A stretch of 64,000 nt of DNA from Betaproteobacteria bacterium (GTDB lineage: Bacteria; Pseudomonadota; Gammaproteobacteria; Burkholderiales; SG8-39): positions 16,536 to 80,535 of the forward strand of contig JACRAS010000250.1 of NCBI GenBank assembly GCA_016234705.1, in the 5' to 3' direction. A model generated the notes under the pieces. It worked only from the letters and a program-made list of their open reading frames with translations, did not search any database and was not told where the DNA came from. Below, one piece after another: positions 38,977 to 48,779 of the stretch (positions are counted from its first letter, which is position 1; every line of letters starts with the position of its first letter). A program made the translations under genes and the position numbers.

Positions 38977-40179
38977 ATGGCGCTGTACTCCTACAAGGCA
39001 ATCGACGGCCGCGGCAAGTCGCTCATGGGGCAGATCGAAGCCATCAACCTGATCGATCTGGAGCTGCGGCTGCAGCGCATGGGGCTCGACCTGATCGTCG
39101 GCGGACCGGCGAGCAGGCGCTCGAGCATGTTCAAGGGCGCGATCGGGCGGCCCGAGCTGATCAACTTCTGCTTCCACCTGGACCAACTGACCTCTGCCGG
39201 CGTGGCCATCCTGGAGGCGCTGACCGACCTGCGCGACAGTGTCGAAAACCCGCGCTTTCGCGAAGTCATCAGCGGGCTGATCGAAAGCATCCAGGGCGGG
39301 CAGAACCTTTCGTCCGCGATGGCCGACTATACAGACGTGTTCCCCAAGGTATTCGCCAACCTGATTCGTGCGGGTGAAGAAACCGGGCGTATGTCGCAGG
39401 TTCTGAAAAGCCTCGGGGAAAACCTGAAGTGGGAGGACGAACTCATCGCGCAGACGAAAAAGCTGATGATGTATCCGGCCTTCGTCGGCAGCATCGTGCT
39501 TGCGGTGACCATGTTCTTGATGATCTACCTCGTCCCGCAGATGATCGGCTTCATCAAGAGCAGCGGTCAGGCGATCCCGCTGCAGACCCGCATCCTGATC
39601 CAGGTGTCGAGCTTTTTCATCAATTACTGGTGGGCGGTCCTGATCGCCCCGGTGATCGCCGTCGCCGGCATCAAGCTCGCCCTGACGCGCAGCCCGGCGT
39701 TTCGCTACAAGTTCGACGAATTTAAGCTGCGCGTGCCGCTCCTCGGGCCGATCCAGCGCAAAATTATCCTGTCGCGTTTCGCCAGCATCTTCGCCATGAT
39801 GTATTCCTCCGGCATCACCATCCTCGACTGCATCAAGAGTTCCGAGGATATCGCCGGCAACCTGGTGATCAGCGAAGGGCTCGCGCGCGCCGGACAACAG
39901 ATCGCCGAAGGCAAGAACGTATCCACCGCGTTCCAGGATGTGGGCCTGTTCCCGCCGCTGGTGATACGCATGCTGCGCGTTGGGGAATCCTCCGGCAAAC
40001 TCGACAACGCGCTGCTCAACGTGTCCTATTTCTACAATCGCGACGTGAAGGATGCCATCGGCAAGGTGGAGGTGATGATCGAGCCGGCCATGACGGTCAT
40101 CCTCGGCGCGCTCCTCGGTTGGGTAATGCTGTCGGTGCTTGGCCCCATCTACGACTCCGTCAGCAAGATCAAGTTCTAA
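38977..40179 (+). CDS. mshG: Inner-membrane pilus platform protein MshG (GspF/PilC family)
   Basis: A 400-residue protein with two GspF domains (about 65-190 and 265-390) and three membrane helices. Family motifs: MALYSYKAIDGRGK at the start, FCFHLDQLTSAGVAILEAL, VFPKVFANLIRAGEETGRM and LRVGESSGKLDNALL. Partner of MshE. Confidence 0.94.
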   Translation: MALYSYKAIDGRGKSLMGQIEAINLIDLELRLQRMGLDLIVGGPASRRSSMFKGAIGRPELINFCFHLDQLTSAGVAILEALTDLRDSVENPRFREVISGLIESIQGGQNLSSAMADYTDVFPKVFANLIRAGEETGRMSQVLKSLGENLKWEDELIAQTKKLMMYPAFVGSIVLAVTMFLMIYLVPQMIGFIKSSGQAIPLQTRILIQVSSFFINYWWAVLIAPVIAVAGIKLALTRSPAFRYKFDEFKLRVPLLGPIQRKIILSRFASIFAMMYSSGITILDCIKSSEDIAGNLVISEGLARAGQQIAEGKNVSTAFQDVGLFPPLVIRMLRVGESSGKLDNALLNVSYFYNRDVKDAIGKVEVMIEPAMTVILGALLGWVMLSVLGPIYDSVSKIKF

Positions 40180-40183
40180 CCCG

Positions 40184-41776
40184 ATGCTGCGAAAAAAGCG
40201 CCTGCTTTATCTCACCGCCAGCCGGCTGACGGCGCATAGCCTGTCGCGCGGCAAGCTGGTCGTCGATGCGACCTTCGAGCGCAACGACCCCGGGCTGGCC
40301 GCGTTCGCCACTTATCTCGCCGGCTCGCGCAACCTGTACTACCTGGTGGTCGATGTGGTCGAGGAGGATTACCACCAGGACACGATCCCCGACCTCGGCC
40401 GCAAGGACCGGCGGCTGGTGCTGGCGCGCAAGCTCGCGCAGCGCTACCGCGATACCAGCCTCACACTGAGCCTGTCGCTCGGTTTCGACAAGGGCGAGCG
40501 AAAGAACGAGAAAGTCCTGTATGCGTCGTTCTCCAACACGCAGCAGTTCCAGCCCTGGCTTGCTGCGCTGGAGCAGAAGGAAGTCCGCCTGGTGGGTGTG
40601 TATTCCACCGCGTTGCTCGCGCCACCCGTGATCAAAGGCGCCGGGCTCAAGTCGCCGCGCTGCCTGCTGGTGAGCGTGCAGCAGACCGGACTGAGGCAAA
40701 GCTACGTCGAGGACGGCAACATCCGCTTCTCCCGCATCGGCCGCGTGAACCTGGAGGACGCCGCCGGCGTGGCCGCGGCCTGTGCCGGCGAATCGGCGCG
40801 CCTGCAGCAATACCTGGTTACCCTGCGCTTGTTGCCGACGGCGAACACGCCGATCGACGTGATGGTGCTGGCGGCGGGTCGGTATCACGCCGCGCTCACC
40901 GAGGTCTGCCGCAGCACCGAGGTGCTGAACTTCCATGTCGTCAACGCAGACACCCAGTGCCGGACGGTCGGCCTGCCGCATTTTCCGGCCGGCGCGCCTT
41001 GCGATGCCTTGTTCCTTTACGCCGCGGCCAGCGCCACCCCCAAGCAGCAGTTTGCGCAAGATCAGCACCGGCATCATTATCAGCTGTGGCAGATCGGCAA
41101 GGTCCTGTATGCTGCCGGCGCGGCAGTACTTGGATCGGGCCTGCTGTTCACCGGCGTGGAACTGTTCGACGTCTACAATCTGCGCCAGCGCATCCGCTCC
41201 GATCAAACCCAGTTCGACGCGATCAGCGCCGAGTACGCGCGCGTCACCGCCACGTTCCCGCCGACGCCGACTTCGACCGAGAACCTCAAGACCACCATCA
41301 AGCAATTCCGCGCGCTGCAGTCGCAGACAGCCTCCCCGGCCTACCTGTTCGCGGAAATCAGCAAGACCCTGGCCGGCTTTTCCCAGGTTGAACTGGAGCG
41401 CATCGAATGGCGCGTCGGCAAGCCGCAGCAGGAGAGCGCCGCCAAGGGCGCGGCGCCCAAGCCCGCTACGCCCGCGCCTGCGCCGGTCGCGGCGGGCGCG
41501 CCTGCGGCTGCACCCGCGGCCGACCTAGGCTATCAATTAGCCACCATTTCGGCGCGAGTGGTGGGCGCGCGCCGCTCCGACGTGCGCTCGATCACCGACA
41601 TCGCGAGTCAGTTCATGGCCGCACTGAGGAAGGTCCCCCACCTGGAGGTCATGAACGTACGCTTGCCATTCGACGTCACCGCGGATGATACGCTCGCGGG
41701 CAATATCGGATCGGAACGCGCGATAGCCGAAGACGCGAGCTTCAGCTTCACCATCGGCAGAAAGCTCGGCGGATGA
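40184..41776 (+). CDS. mshI: MshI-like pilus biogenesis protein (PilM/PilN type)
   Basis: A 530-residue protein without close motifs beyond architecture: an actin/PilM-like N-terminal cytoplasmic half (residues 1-290), a membrane helix near 306-325 (VLYAAGAAVLGSGLLFTGVE), then a PilN-like coiled segment and an Ala/Pro linker (about 425-450) followed by a small domain. Position after mshG and before a PilO-like protein supports the assignment. ATG 40184 avoids a 15-codon overlap with mshG. Confidence 0.7.
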   Translation: MLRKKRLLYLTASRLTAHSLSRGKLVVDATFERNDPGLAAFATYLAGSRNLYYLVVDVVEEDYHQDTIPDLGRKDRRLVLARKLAQRYRDTSLTLSLSLGFDKGERKNEKVLYASFSNTQQFQPWLAALEQKEVRLVGVYSTALLAPPVIKGAGLKSPRCLLVSVQQTGLRQSYVEDGNIRFSRIGRVNLEDAAGVAAACAGESARLQQYLVTLRLLPTANTPIDVMVLAAGRYHAALTEVCRSTEVLNFHVVNADTQCRTVGLPHFPAGAPCDALFLYAAASATPKQQFAQDQHRHHYQLWQIGKVLYAAGAAVLGSGLLFTGVELFDVYNLRQRIRSDQTQFDAISAEYARVTATFPPTPTSTENLKTTIKQFRALQSQTASPAYLFAEISKTLAGFSQVELERIEWRVGKPQQESAAKGAAPKPATPAPAPVAAGAPAAAPAADLGYQLATISARVVGARRSDVRSITDIASQFMAALRKVPHLEVMNVRLPFDVTADDTLAGNIGSERAIAEDASFSFTIGRKLGG

Positions 41777-42378
41777 AGCTCGGCGCAAGCGACATGAAAC
41801 GGCTGCGCCTGCCCATGGCGGCCTGCGTCGCCCTGGCCGTGGCCGGAGTGGGTTGTTATTTCGCCGCCGACAATTATCTGCAGGAAACGAAAAAGCTGGG
41901 CGCGGCAGCGTCCGGGCAGCGTGCCGAAATTCAGACGAGGCTTGCCAGCGCCAACGAGGAGGAGCGCGAAATCAAGGCCAACCTGCAGCAGTACAAGGCG
42001 CTGGCGGCGCGCGGCGTCATCGGCGAGGAAAGGCGCCTGGACTGGATCGACGCCCTCACGGCGATCAAGAACGAGCGGCGGCTGTTCAATATCGGCTACA
42101 GCATCGAGCCGCAGAAGGAACTCGACTATCCCGGCTTTGCCCCCACAGCCGGCGTCTATTTCGTGTCCAGCCGCGTAAAGATCGATATTCAGTTGTTGCA
42201 CGAGGAAGACCTGCTCAATTTCATCGACGATCTGAGCAAGCGCAGCAAATTGTACCTGTCGCCGAGAAGCTGCGAGGTCAAACGCACGGACCGCGGCAGC
42301 GGAACAACACTCGCGCCACGGCTGCAAGCAAATTGCGTCTTCGACCTGATCACCATCCGCCACAACAAGCCGGCCTAG
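41773..42378 (+). CDS. mshJ: MshJ/PilO-like pilus biogenesis protein
   Basis: A 201-residue protein with one N-terminal membrane helix (MAACVALAVAGVGCYFAADN) and a coiled-coil followed by a small alpha/beta domain, the layout of PilO/MshJ alignment-complex proteins. It overlaps mshI by 4 bases. Confidence 0.65.
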   Translation: MKLGASDMKRLRLPMAACVALAVAGVGCYFAADNYLQETKKLGAAASGQRAEIQTRLASANEEEREIKANLQQYKALAARGVIGEERRLDWIDALTAIKNERRLFNIGYSIEPQKELDYPGFAPTAGVYFVSSRVKIDIQLLHEEDLLNFIDDLSKRSKLYLSPRSCEVKRTDRGSGTTLAPRLQANCVFDLITIRHNKPA

Positions 42379-42430
42379 CTCCTTGGCGGCCGACGCGTGG
42401 CGCCCGCCAATCCCGAGGCTATAATGAACC

Positions 42431-42976
42431 ATGGGGATTACCAGTAACAGTCACTCCGAGAATTGTCAATCCAAGGCCCAAGGCCGAGGAATCTGCTTTT
42501 TGCATCTTCCGAAAGCCAGAGACTTCGCTTCACTCGCGCTGATGCTGACCTGCCTTGCCGCGCCTGCGGCCGTTGCGGCGGAAGAACTCGGACGTCTTTT
42601 TTTGACGCCGCAGCAGCGCCAGGACCTGGACCGCAGGCGCGCAACCAACCGCGCCGAGGAAGAAGCGCCGCAGATCAGAGAAGGTCCACTCACGCTCGAG
42701 GGCCACCTGCAACGCTCTAGCGGCAGGACCGCCACCTGGATCAACGGCGTGCCCCAATACGACAGCCACGCCAGCCGCGACCCGGCCCGGATCATGGTGG
42801 TCCCGAACCAGGGCGAGCCCGGCGTCAGCCTCAAGATCGGCCAGATCTATGAGCGCATGAGCGGCGAGGTGCGCGATAAGCTGCAGGGGGGCGCGATTAC
42901 CGTCGGGAAGACCGCGCGCAAAGCCCAGCCGGTGACCCGTGGAACCGCCGCCGGATCGTCCAAAACGGCGCGTTAG
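42431..42976 (+). CDS. MshK-like periplasmic pilus protein
   Basis: A 181-residue protein with a hydrophobic signal (FASLALMLTCLAAPAAVAAEE) preceded by an unusually long 30-residue N-terminus, so the real start may lie downstream. The mature part has FLTPQQRQDLDRRRATNRAE and the GRTATWINGVPQ pattern typical of small MshK-like proteins that bind the secretin. Identification rests mainly on position. Confidence 0.55.
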   Translation: MGITSNSHSENCQSKAQGRGICFLHLPKARDFASLALMLTCLAAPAAVAAEELGRLFLTPQQRQDLDRRRATNRAEEEAPQIREGPLTLEGHLQRSSGRTATWINGVPQYDSHASRDPARIMVVPNQGEPGVSLKIGQIYERMSGEVRDKLQGGAITVGKTARKAQPVTRGTAAGSSKTAR

Positions 42977-42998
42977 CGGCGTGCGCAATTTCGCAACC

Positions 42999-44558
42999 AT
43001 GGATATGCCCGGCCGCCAGCGCGGCGCGGCCCTGCTGATCCTGCTCGCCTTGGTTAGCGTCGCGGTCATCTACACGGTCGTGGCCGGCATGAACCGCAGC
43101 GCGGGTGACATGGCAAGGGCGCGGGAGCAGAAAACCTATGCCGCGCTGGCGCAGGCGAAGGCCGCCCTGATCGCCTACGCAGTCACCTACAAGGATACGC
43201 ACGCCAATACCGTTCCCGGCTATCTGCCCTGCCCCGACCGCGGAGCGTCGACTAGCGAAGGCGTGGCTGAGGGGACCTGCGGCTCTTCGCTGGTGAGCGT
43301 CATCGGCAGGCTGCCGTGGCAAACGCTGGGAACGGAAGCCCTGAAAGACAGTTCGGGTGAATGCCTCTGGTACGCGGTCTCGGGAACCTACAAGAACAGT
43401 CCCAACGCAGTCACGACCAGCACCGCAACCTCGAACATGATGAACTGGGACACCAATGGCCAGTTTGGTGTCATGGATACGGACGGGACCTCCTTCCTCG
43501 CCGGATCAACGGCAGACACCAGGGCCGTCGCGGTGATCTTCGCTCCCGGCGCCGCGCTCTCGGGACAAGTCCGCACGCATGCTGCGGGCACCGCCAACTG
43601 TGGCGGAAACTACACCGCGTCCGCCTACCTCGAGACCGCGAACGCCATCAACAACAGCGTGGTCTCCGCAACTGCGAGCGCGATAACGAGTTTCATCGCC
43701 GGTACCACCAGTGACACTTTCAACGACAAGCTCGTGTACATCACCCGCGCGGATATCTGGACTGCGGTCAAGAAACGCTCGGATTTCGCCAACAGCTTGC
43801 GCGCGCTCACCCGGCGGGCCGCGGAGTGTACCGCCATGTACGGTACCCAGAACAGCTCAGGCCTGACCGATATGCGGCTGCCGTGGGCCTCGGCCACCGT
43901 TCTCACCAACTACGCCATCAACTCGCGCTACAACGATGCCACCAGCGACCTGTCCGGCCGCCTGTCCTATCGCGTCGAGACGTCCCGAACCAACAACGGC
44001 ACCAACGCAATACCTTTCAACAGCGGCGGTTACTATATGTTTACCAATGGTTCCTACTGCAGCTATCAGACCGACGAACAGGCCTGGTATGACAACTGGA
44101 AGGATCATTTGTTCTACGCTATTGCCTGGAATTACCGGCCGGCGGCGGCAAAACCGACGGTGGCGTGCGGAACCTGCCTCAGCATCAACGGCGCCGGAAG
44201 TTACGCGGCGGTGGTGATATTCGCCGGCGAAAAACTGTCCGGCAAGAGTCGGAATACCTTGGCCGAAAAGGGCGTACTCAGCAACTATCTGGAGGGGCGT
44301 AATTTTACCAATGACCCCAACGCCGGCGGCAACAGCAACTATGAGGCGGCCGCTGCCAGCACCACCTTCAATGACATCGTCTACGCGATAGACGCTAACC
44401 TGAGAGTGCATTGTCACCCCTCGACCAACGGCGCGATGGTAATTCAGAACTCCACGCCCCAGACGGGCATCGCTGCCTCGGCCCCGGCGCCGCTCGCTCC
44501 CCCAGGCGCCCCGCAACTCCCCCCTGGCCCGGTGGCGCCTTACGCCGCCTGCCCTTGA
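42999..44558 (+). CDS. PilX/PulK-like pilus-tip or minor pilin protein
   Basis: A 519-residue protein with an N-terminal hydrophobic helix (GAALLILLALVSVAVIYTVV) preceded by MPGRQRG, resembling PilX-type minor pilins that lack the classical Glu5. Two regions carry paired cysteines (PCPDRG, CGSS; CGTCLS). The C-terminus is Pro/Ala-rich. Start uncertain: ATG 42999, another ATG two codons on, or an upstream GTG. Members of this family are found beside MSHA pseudopilins. Confidence 0.65.
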   Translation: MDMPGRQRGAALLILLALVSVAVIYTVVAGMNRSAGDMARAREQKTYAALAQAKAALIAYAVTYKDTHANTVPGYLPCPDRGASTSEGVAEGTCGSSLVSVIGRLPWQTLGTEALKDSSGECLWYAVSGTYKNSPNAVTTSTATSNMMNWDTNGQFGVMDTDGTSFLAGSTADTRAVAVIFAPGAALSGQVRTHAAGTANCGGNYTASAYLETANAINNSVVSATASAITSFIAGTTSDTFNDKLVYITRADIWTAVKKRSDFANSLRALTRRAAECTAMYGTQNSSGLTDMRLPWASATVLTNYAINSRYNDATSDLSGRLSYRVETSRTNNGTNAIPFNSGGYYMFTNGSYCSYQTDEQAWYDNWKDHLFYAIAWNYRPAAAKPTVACGTCLSINGAGSYAAVVIFAGEKLSGKSRNTLAEKGVLSNYLEGRNFTNDPNAGGNSNYEAAAASTTFNDIVYAIDANLRVHCHPSTNGAMVIQNSTPQTGIAASAPAPLAPPGAPQLPPGPVAPYAACP

Positions 44559-45388
44559 CGCGATTGTTCCCGCACGCCATCTTTCTGCCCCGGCTGCAGC
44601 GGGGCTTCACGCTGGCCGAGCTCGCCATCGTGCTGGTCATCATTTCTTTCCTGCTGGGTGGCACGATGGCGATGATTTCGGCGCAAACGGAGCAACGTTA
44701 CTGGAACGATACCCAGAGCCGGCTCGAAGCCGCGCGCGACGCGATTCTCGGCTACGCGATCGCAAATGGACGTCTTCCGTGCCCGGCCAACAGCACCTCC
44801 TCGGGCGCCGAAGTACACGTAAGCGGCGTGTGTGGCGCAGCGGGCAATACCTACGACTATTACGGCGGCGTCGTCGCCGGCGTCACCTACGGCCTGATGC
44901 CGGCCGTCACCCTCGGCTACCAGCCGGTCGACTCGCAGGGATTCGCCCTGGATGCATGGGGCAATCGCATTCGCTATACGGTTTCCCGGGTCACTACGCC
45001 GGTAACGACCTCAGCCAACTTCACCAACGCGGCCAACATGAAAGCGAGCGGCGTCACGGTGCTGCCCAACGATCTGGTCGTGTGCGCGTCTGCGACCGGA
45101 ATCTTGCCTGGCAACGTGCCGCCGACCTGCAACACGGCGCCATCGGTCACCGGTCAACAGACCGTGGTTGCGATCCTGTACTCACCGGGCAAGAACGGGC
45201 GAGAGCCCGTCACGCTAGGAGCGGACGAGGCTGCCAATGAAGACCGCGCCGCCACCAACGACGCGGTTTTCGTCAGCCATACGCCCGCGCCCACCGGCGC
45301 CACCGGCGGCGAGTTCGACGATCAGGTCCTGTGGATATCGGTCGGCACGCTGTACTCGAAGCTCATTGCAGCCGGCGTACTACCCTAG
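44555..45388 (+). CDS. Type IV pilin-like minor pilin / pseudopilin
   Basis: A 277-residue protein with a class III prepilin signal: RLQRG|FTLAELAIVLVIISF, with the Gly-Phe cleavage site and Glu5. A TTG start at 44555 overlaps the preceding stop (TTGA), indicating coupling; the leader is about 18 residues. The globular part has DAWGNRIRYTVSR, seen in large minor pilins. It ends convergent with the kinase gene, overlapping it by 4 bases. Confidence 0.8.
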   Translation: MTRLFPHAIFLPRLQRGFTLAELAIVLVIISFLLGGTMAMISAQTEQRYWNDTQSRLEAARDAILGYAIANGRLPCPANSTSSGAEVHVSGVCGAAGNTYDYYGGVVAGVTYGLMPAVTLGYQPVDSQGFALDAWGNRIRYTVSRVTTPVTTSANFTNAANMKASGVTVLPNDLVVCASATGILPGNVPPTCNTAPSVTGQQTVVAILYSPGKNGREPVTLGADEAANEDRAATNDAVFVSHTPAPTGATGGEFDDQVLWISVGTLYSKLIAAGVLP

Positions 45389-47112
45389 GCGGCAGCCGGC
45401 GCCGCCGCAGGCTTGTGCGCGCCAGAAAGAACGAACGACACCTTGCCATCGGCGTTGTGTGCCAGCGCCAGGGAGAAGCCCGAGACCTCGGCATGACGCG
45501 CCACCTGGTACAGGCCGATGCCCAGGCCGCTGTCCGAGGGCACCGGCCCGCGCAGCAGCTCGGTTGCGGTTTCCACCGCAATAGCGCGTCCGCCATCGCA
45601 CACCTCCAGCCGGGCAGTGTCGCCGCAGGCGAAGCTGACGCTGATGGCGAAATCCCCCTGCTGCTTGCGTTTGCCGATCGCATTTTGTATCAGGTTGTCG
45701 GCGGCGCTTTCGAATAAATCCCGCGGCAGCAACGCCTGATCGCCGATCTCGCCCTCGCGGAACTCGATATCCTGGCCGGCATAGTTGCGCTGCAGGCCGC
45801 GCCACCAGCTTCGCGCCTGCACCGCGCTGCTGCTGGCGTCTGCCGGCCGGCTCAGCTTGTCCATGGTCTGCTGCAGGCGCTGGGTGATCACCGGCAACTG
45901 GCGCCGCATCAGCACATGCAGCTCGTCGGCGCCGCCGGCTTCCTGCTCGGCCGCGGCGCACAACACATTGAGCGACTGCAGCAGGTTCTTGATGTCGTGG
46001 GTCATACGGGCGCCGGTTTCGTACACGGCCTGCACATAGGATTGCTGCTGCAGCTTTTGCTCGCGCAGTTTGGCCAAATAGAACTCGCCCAGCATCTGGC
46101 CCAGCAGATGAAAATGCCAGGTCAGCGCCGGGCTCAGGCTGTATTGGGTGTAGACGCGCAACTGGAGCTCCCCGTCGGCGTATTCCACTGTGTTTTTGCT
46201 CGGCTGGCCGAATTCGCCGCTATAGACGGAACTGCGCCAGGTGCCGCCGCTGACCCAGGGGAGTTTGCCCAGGCCGGCGCAGGCCTGCTGCAGAAACTTT
46301 TCCGGCTGCCTTTCCCATTGTGACAGCTCGGCCAGAAAGTACAGCCATTTCTCGAACGGCAGGCCGACCGACAGCAGGTATCTCGAGAACAGCATGGAGA
46401 GGCCGCCGAAACCCGCGCGCGGATTCCAGGCGAGTCCGAACAGCAGCAGCACCCCGGCGATCAGGAGCAGGCTGTAGGTGAGGGCGACAGGATAATTCAC
46501 CCGGCCCAGGGTCATGAAAGCGAAACTGCCCAGCACCAGCAGCACGATGATCATGAACAGGAACGCGCTGTAGAAAAAATCCACCACCTGCGGTGTTTCG
46601 CCGGTATTGGTTTCCGTCGGCAGCGCCAGCATGACCAGGAACAGCAGCGGCAGCCCATACTGGGCGAACTGCTTCAGTTCCTGCGTCTGCGAGAACGCGG
46701 GCAGCAGTCGCGGAAACACCCAGATGAGCAACAGCGACACCAGGTACAGCAGCACGGTCAAATGGAAGTACCGTTGCCAGCGCGCCTGAAACAGGAACAC
46801 CTTGCCCCCGACGATGCCGGCGAGGATGCACAGCCACAACAACATCAGCCACCAGTTCCAGAAAAACAGGGCAAGCACGCACGCCAGGGCAATGACGGAA
46901 AGCTGCAGCGATGTCAGGCTCTGCTCGCCGCGCATGAACGGCTGCCACAGGATGAACAGGCCGAAGTGGGCGAGCATCAGCGCGCGCGCCCAGGTGTCTT
47001 CCACGCCGCGCATCGCGGTGAGGTGAAGCAACGCGAGCATGGCGACGAACAGCAGCTGCCAATAGCGGCTGATGAGCATCGGGGTAGCGCGGGTCAGGGT
47101 ATCGGTAGCCAT
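45385..47112 (-). CDS. Membrane sensor histidine kinase
   Basis: A 575-residue kinase. Residues 1-250 contain about seven or more membrane helices; a linker of 110 residues leads to the phospho-acceptor His372 (RMTHDIKNLLQSLN), then N box DNLIQNAIGKR, D box VCDGG and G box SGLGIGLYQVARHAE. The kinase is antisense to the pilus genes and divergent from the ABC permease. It probably phosphorylates the sigma54 regulator at 27668. Confidence 0.9.
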   Translation of the reverse strand: MATDTLTRATPMLISRYWQLLFVAMLALLHLTAMRGVEDTWARALMLAHFGLFILWQPFMRGEQSLTSLQLSVIALACVLALFFWNWWLMLLWLCILAGIVGGKVFLFQARWQRYFHLTVLLYLVSLLLIWVFPRLLPAFSQTQELKQFAQYGLPLLFLVMLALPTETNTGETPQVVDFFYSAFLFMIIVLLVLGSFAFMTLGRVNYPVALTYSLLLIAGVLLLFGLAWNPRAGFGGLSMLFSRYLLSVGLPFEKWLYFLAELSQWERQPEKFLQQACAGLGKLPWVSGGTWRSSVYSGEFGQPSKNTVEYADGELQLRVYTQYSLSPALTWHFHLLGQMLGEFYLAKLREQKLQQQSYVQAVYETGARMTHDIKNLLQSLNVLCAAAEQEAGGADELHVLMRRQLPVITQRLQQTMDKLSRPADASSSAVQARSWWRGLQRNYAGQDIEFREGEIGDQALLPRDLFESAADNLIQNAIGKRKQQGDFAISVSFACGDTARLEVCDGGRAIAVETATELLRGPVPSDSGLGIGLYQVARHAEVSGFSLALAHNADGKVSFVLSGAHKPAAAPAAA

Positions 47113-47227
47113 GAGGCTTGCACTTGTTATGCTTGCAGTTTAACCTGAGAAAGGCACGATCGGTGGACACTCGATGGACACCTGGTGCCGGCCATTTACC
47201 GCGTCCAAAGCGACAGTCGAAAGAATC

Positions 47228-47998
47228 ATGTTTCACCCGATCCTGCCTATCGCCCGCTACACGCTGCTCGAGGCACTGCGCAACCGCTTGCTCTGGCTGG
47301 CGCTGATTCTGGTGCTTGCCGGACTCGCGTTCACCCAGTTCCTGCAGCAGGTGGCGATCACCGAATCGAATCAGATCCAGGCGGCGCTGCTCGCCGCCTT
47401 GGTGCGGGTCGGCTCCGTATTCATGCTGGCGAGCTTCGTCGTCACCAGCATGGTCAGGGAGTTCAACGACAAGGTAATGGAATTGATCCTTTCCCGGCCG
47501 ATGCGGCGCAGCAGTTATTTTTTCGGCAAACTCGCCGGCTACGCCGCACTCGCGCTCGCGCTCGCCCTCATATCCAGCCTGCCGCTCGCGTTGTTCGCGC
47601 CGGCGCCACGGGTTGCGCTGTGGGGCCTGTCGCTAGCGTGCGAATTGCTGATCGTCACTGCCTTCGCCCTGTTCTGCGTGCTCTCGCTGACACAGGTGAT
47701 CTCGGCGCTTGCGGCCGTCGCCGGGTTTTATCTGCTCTCGCGCTCGATCAGCGCCCTGCAGATCATGGCCGCCAACCCATTTTCGGACGTCCTCAGCCTG
47801 GGCCAGCACGTCGTCAATTTCGTCATCGACGCGATCGCCTTCCTGTTGCCCGGCCTGGACCGCATGACCCAGACGGGCTGGCTGATCTACGGCGCGCCGT
47901 CCCCTTCGGAAATCACGGGGGTGCTGGCGCAAACCGCCGTGTATGTGCTGCTATTGTGCGGGGCCGCCCTGTTCGACCTGCAGCGCAAGAATTTCTGA
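47228..47998 (+). CDS. ABC-2 type permease of the pilus-locus exporter
   Basis: A 256-residue membrane protein with six helices (FHPILPIARYTLLEALRNRL; VNFVIDAIAFLLPGLDRM), similar to ABC-2 permeases of the NosY type. No ATPase adjoins it; the orphan ATPase at 26881 is the likely partner. Its TGA overlaps the ATG of the truncated 5' end of the TPR-like gene (TGATG), showing they were once adjacent and coupled. Confidence 0.85.
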   Translation: MFHPILPIARYTLLEALRNRLLWLALILVLAGLAFTQFLQQVAITESNQIQAALLAALVRVGSVFMLASFVVTSMVREFNDKVMELILSRPMRRSSYFFGKLAGYAALALALALISSLPLALFAPAPRVALWGLSLACELLIVTAFALFCVLSLTQVISALAAVAGFYLLSRSISALQIMAANPFSDVLSLGQHVVNFVIDAIAFLLPGLDRMTQTGWLIYGAPSPSEITGVLAQTAVYVLLLCGAALFDLQRKNF

Positions 47999-48020
47999 TG
48001 CGTGACGAACGCCCGCTGGA
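47998..48020 (+). repeat. Duplicated first codons of the TPR-like gene
   Basis: ATG plus six codons (MRDERPL) directly after the permease repeat the start of the gene at 48780 with two mismatches in about 22 bases. After codon 7 the sequences diverge into TA promoter DNA. This marks the left junction of the inserted VapBC-like module. Confidence 0.8.
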
Positions 48021-48025
48021 AGTCG

Positions 48026-48054
48026 TTGCGGTCGCAGTGCCGTTGTCTTACAAT
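48026..48054 (+). promoter_or_regulatory. Predicted promoter of the VapBC-like module
   Basis: TTGCGG (48026-48031), a 17-base spacer and TACAAT (48049-48054), 30 bases before the antitoxin ATG. It lies within 30 bases of the left insertion junction, so the module carries its own promoter. Confidence 0.55.
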
Positions 48055-48083
48055 TGGCGTCGAATGTATTACTGGATCTTATC

Positions 48084-48338
48084 ATGGCCGACACGCTGAA
48101 CGCCCGCATCCCCCCCCGCGTGGAGCAGAAGCTCGCCGAATACTGCGTCCGGCATGGAGTTACGCGCACTGACGCGGTGGTGCGCGCGCTGGACGACTAC
48201 CTGGATCGCCAGTCGGGCGGCAACGACGCCTACGCGCTGGCAGCCGACCTGATTCCCAAGCGGGGCGTCGCGAAGCTGCAGTCCGCCGCGGTGCGAAGAT
48301 TGGCGCGCGACGCTTTCCGTGGCCCGCGCGCTCGTTGA
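48084..48338 (+). CDS. VapB-like ribbon-helix-helix antitoxin
   Basis: An 84-residue protein with an N-terminal RHH domain (NARIPPRVEQKLAEYCVRHG, TDAVVRALDDYLDR) and a C-terminal toxin-binding tail. It overlaps the PIN toxin by 20 bases. ATG 48084 gives the family start (MADTLNARIP). Confidence 0.82.
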   Translation: MADTLNARIPPRVEQKLAEYCVRHGVTRTDAVVRALDDYLDRQSGGNDAYALAADLIPKRGVAKLQSAAVRRLARDAFRGPRAR

Positions 48339-48744
48339 TACCGGCGCGATCGTCGCGCTGATCAACCGCGCGGATCGATTTCACCCGCAGGCCGCCGCCT
48401 GGTTCCGCGGATTCCGCGGCCGCTTGCTGACGACGGAGGCGGTGGTAACCGAAACAGCCTACGTGCTCGCGGCGAGCCCGGAACATCAGCAAGCGGCGCT
48501 CACTTGGATACAGCGGGCGCGCGAGGCGGGAATATTGCAGGTGGCCGCCATGGAAGACCACGCCGCGCTTGCCCGGACCATCTCTAAATACGCCGATCTC
48601 CCCTGCGATTATGCGGACGCATCGCTAATTTGGCTAGGCGAGAAAACGGGCGTGCTGCAGATCGCAACGATCGACCAGGCCGACTTCTCCGTCTACCGAA
48701 TGCGCGGCCGGCGCAGGTTCCGGATCCTGATTGGCGAGCGTTGA
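48319..48744 (+). CDS. VapC-like PIN-domain toxin
   Basis: A 141-residue PIN-domain ribonuclease. The acidic active-site residues are visible: Asp in ALVDTGAIVALIN, Glu in TTEAVVTETAYVL, and Asp in PCDYADASLIWL, with a further Asp in TIDQADF. GTG start. Together with the upstream RHH protein it forms a complete TA pair. Confidence 0.88.
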   Translation: MARALVDTGAIVALINRADRFHPQAAAWFRGFRGRLLTTEAVVTETAYVLAASPEHQQAALTWIQRAREAGILQVAAMEDHAALARTISKYADLPCDYADASLIWLGEKTGVLQIATIDQADFSVYRMRGRRRFRILIGER

Positions 48745-48779
48745 TGCTCGCAACCCTGGGATAAACACAGAGAAGTCAG

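Noticed and set aside
37669..39897. A 742-codon open frame antisense to mshE and mshG
   Set aside because: Same signs: no domain, no ribosome-binding site, complementary to strongly conserved coding sequence.
42420..42425. Perfect TATAAT six bases before the MshK-like ATG
   Set aside because: No -35 at a usable distance, and it would start transcription after the ATG; the gene is probably read from the mshL operon.
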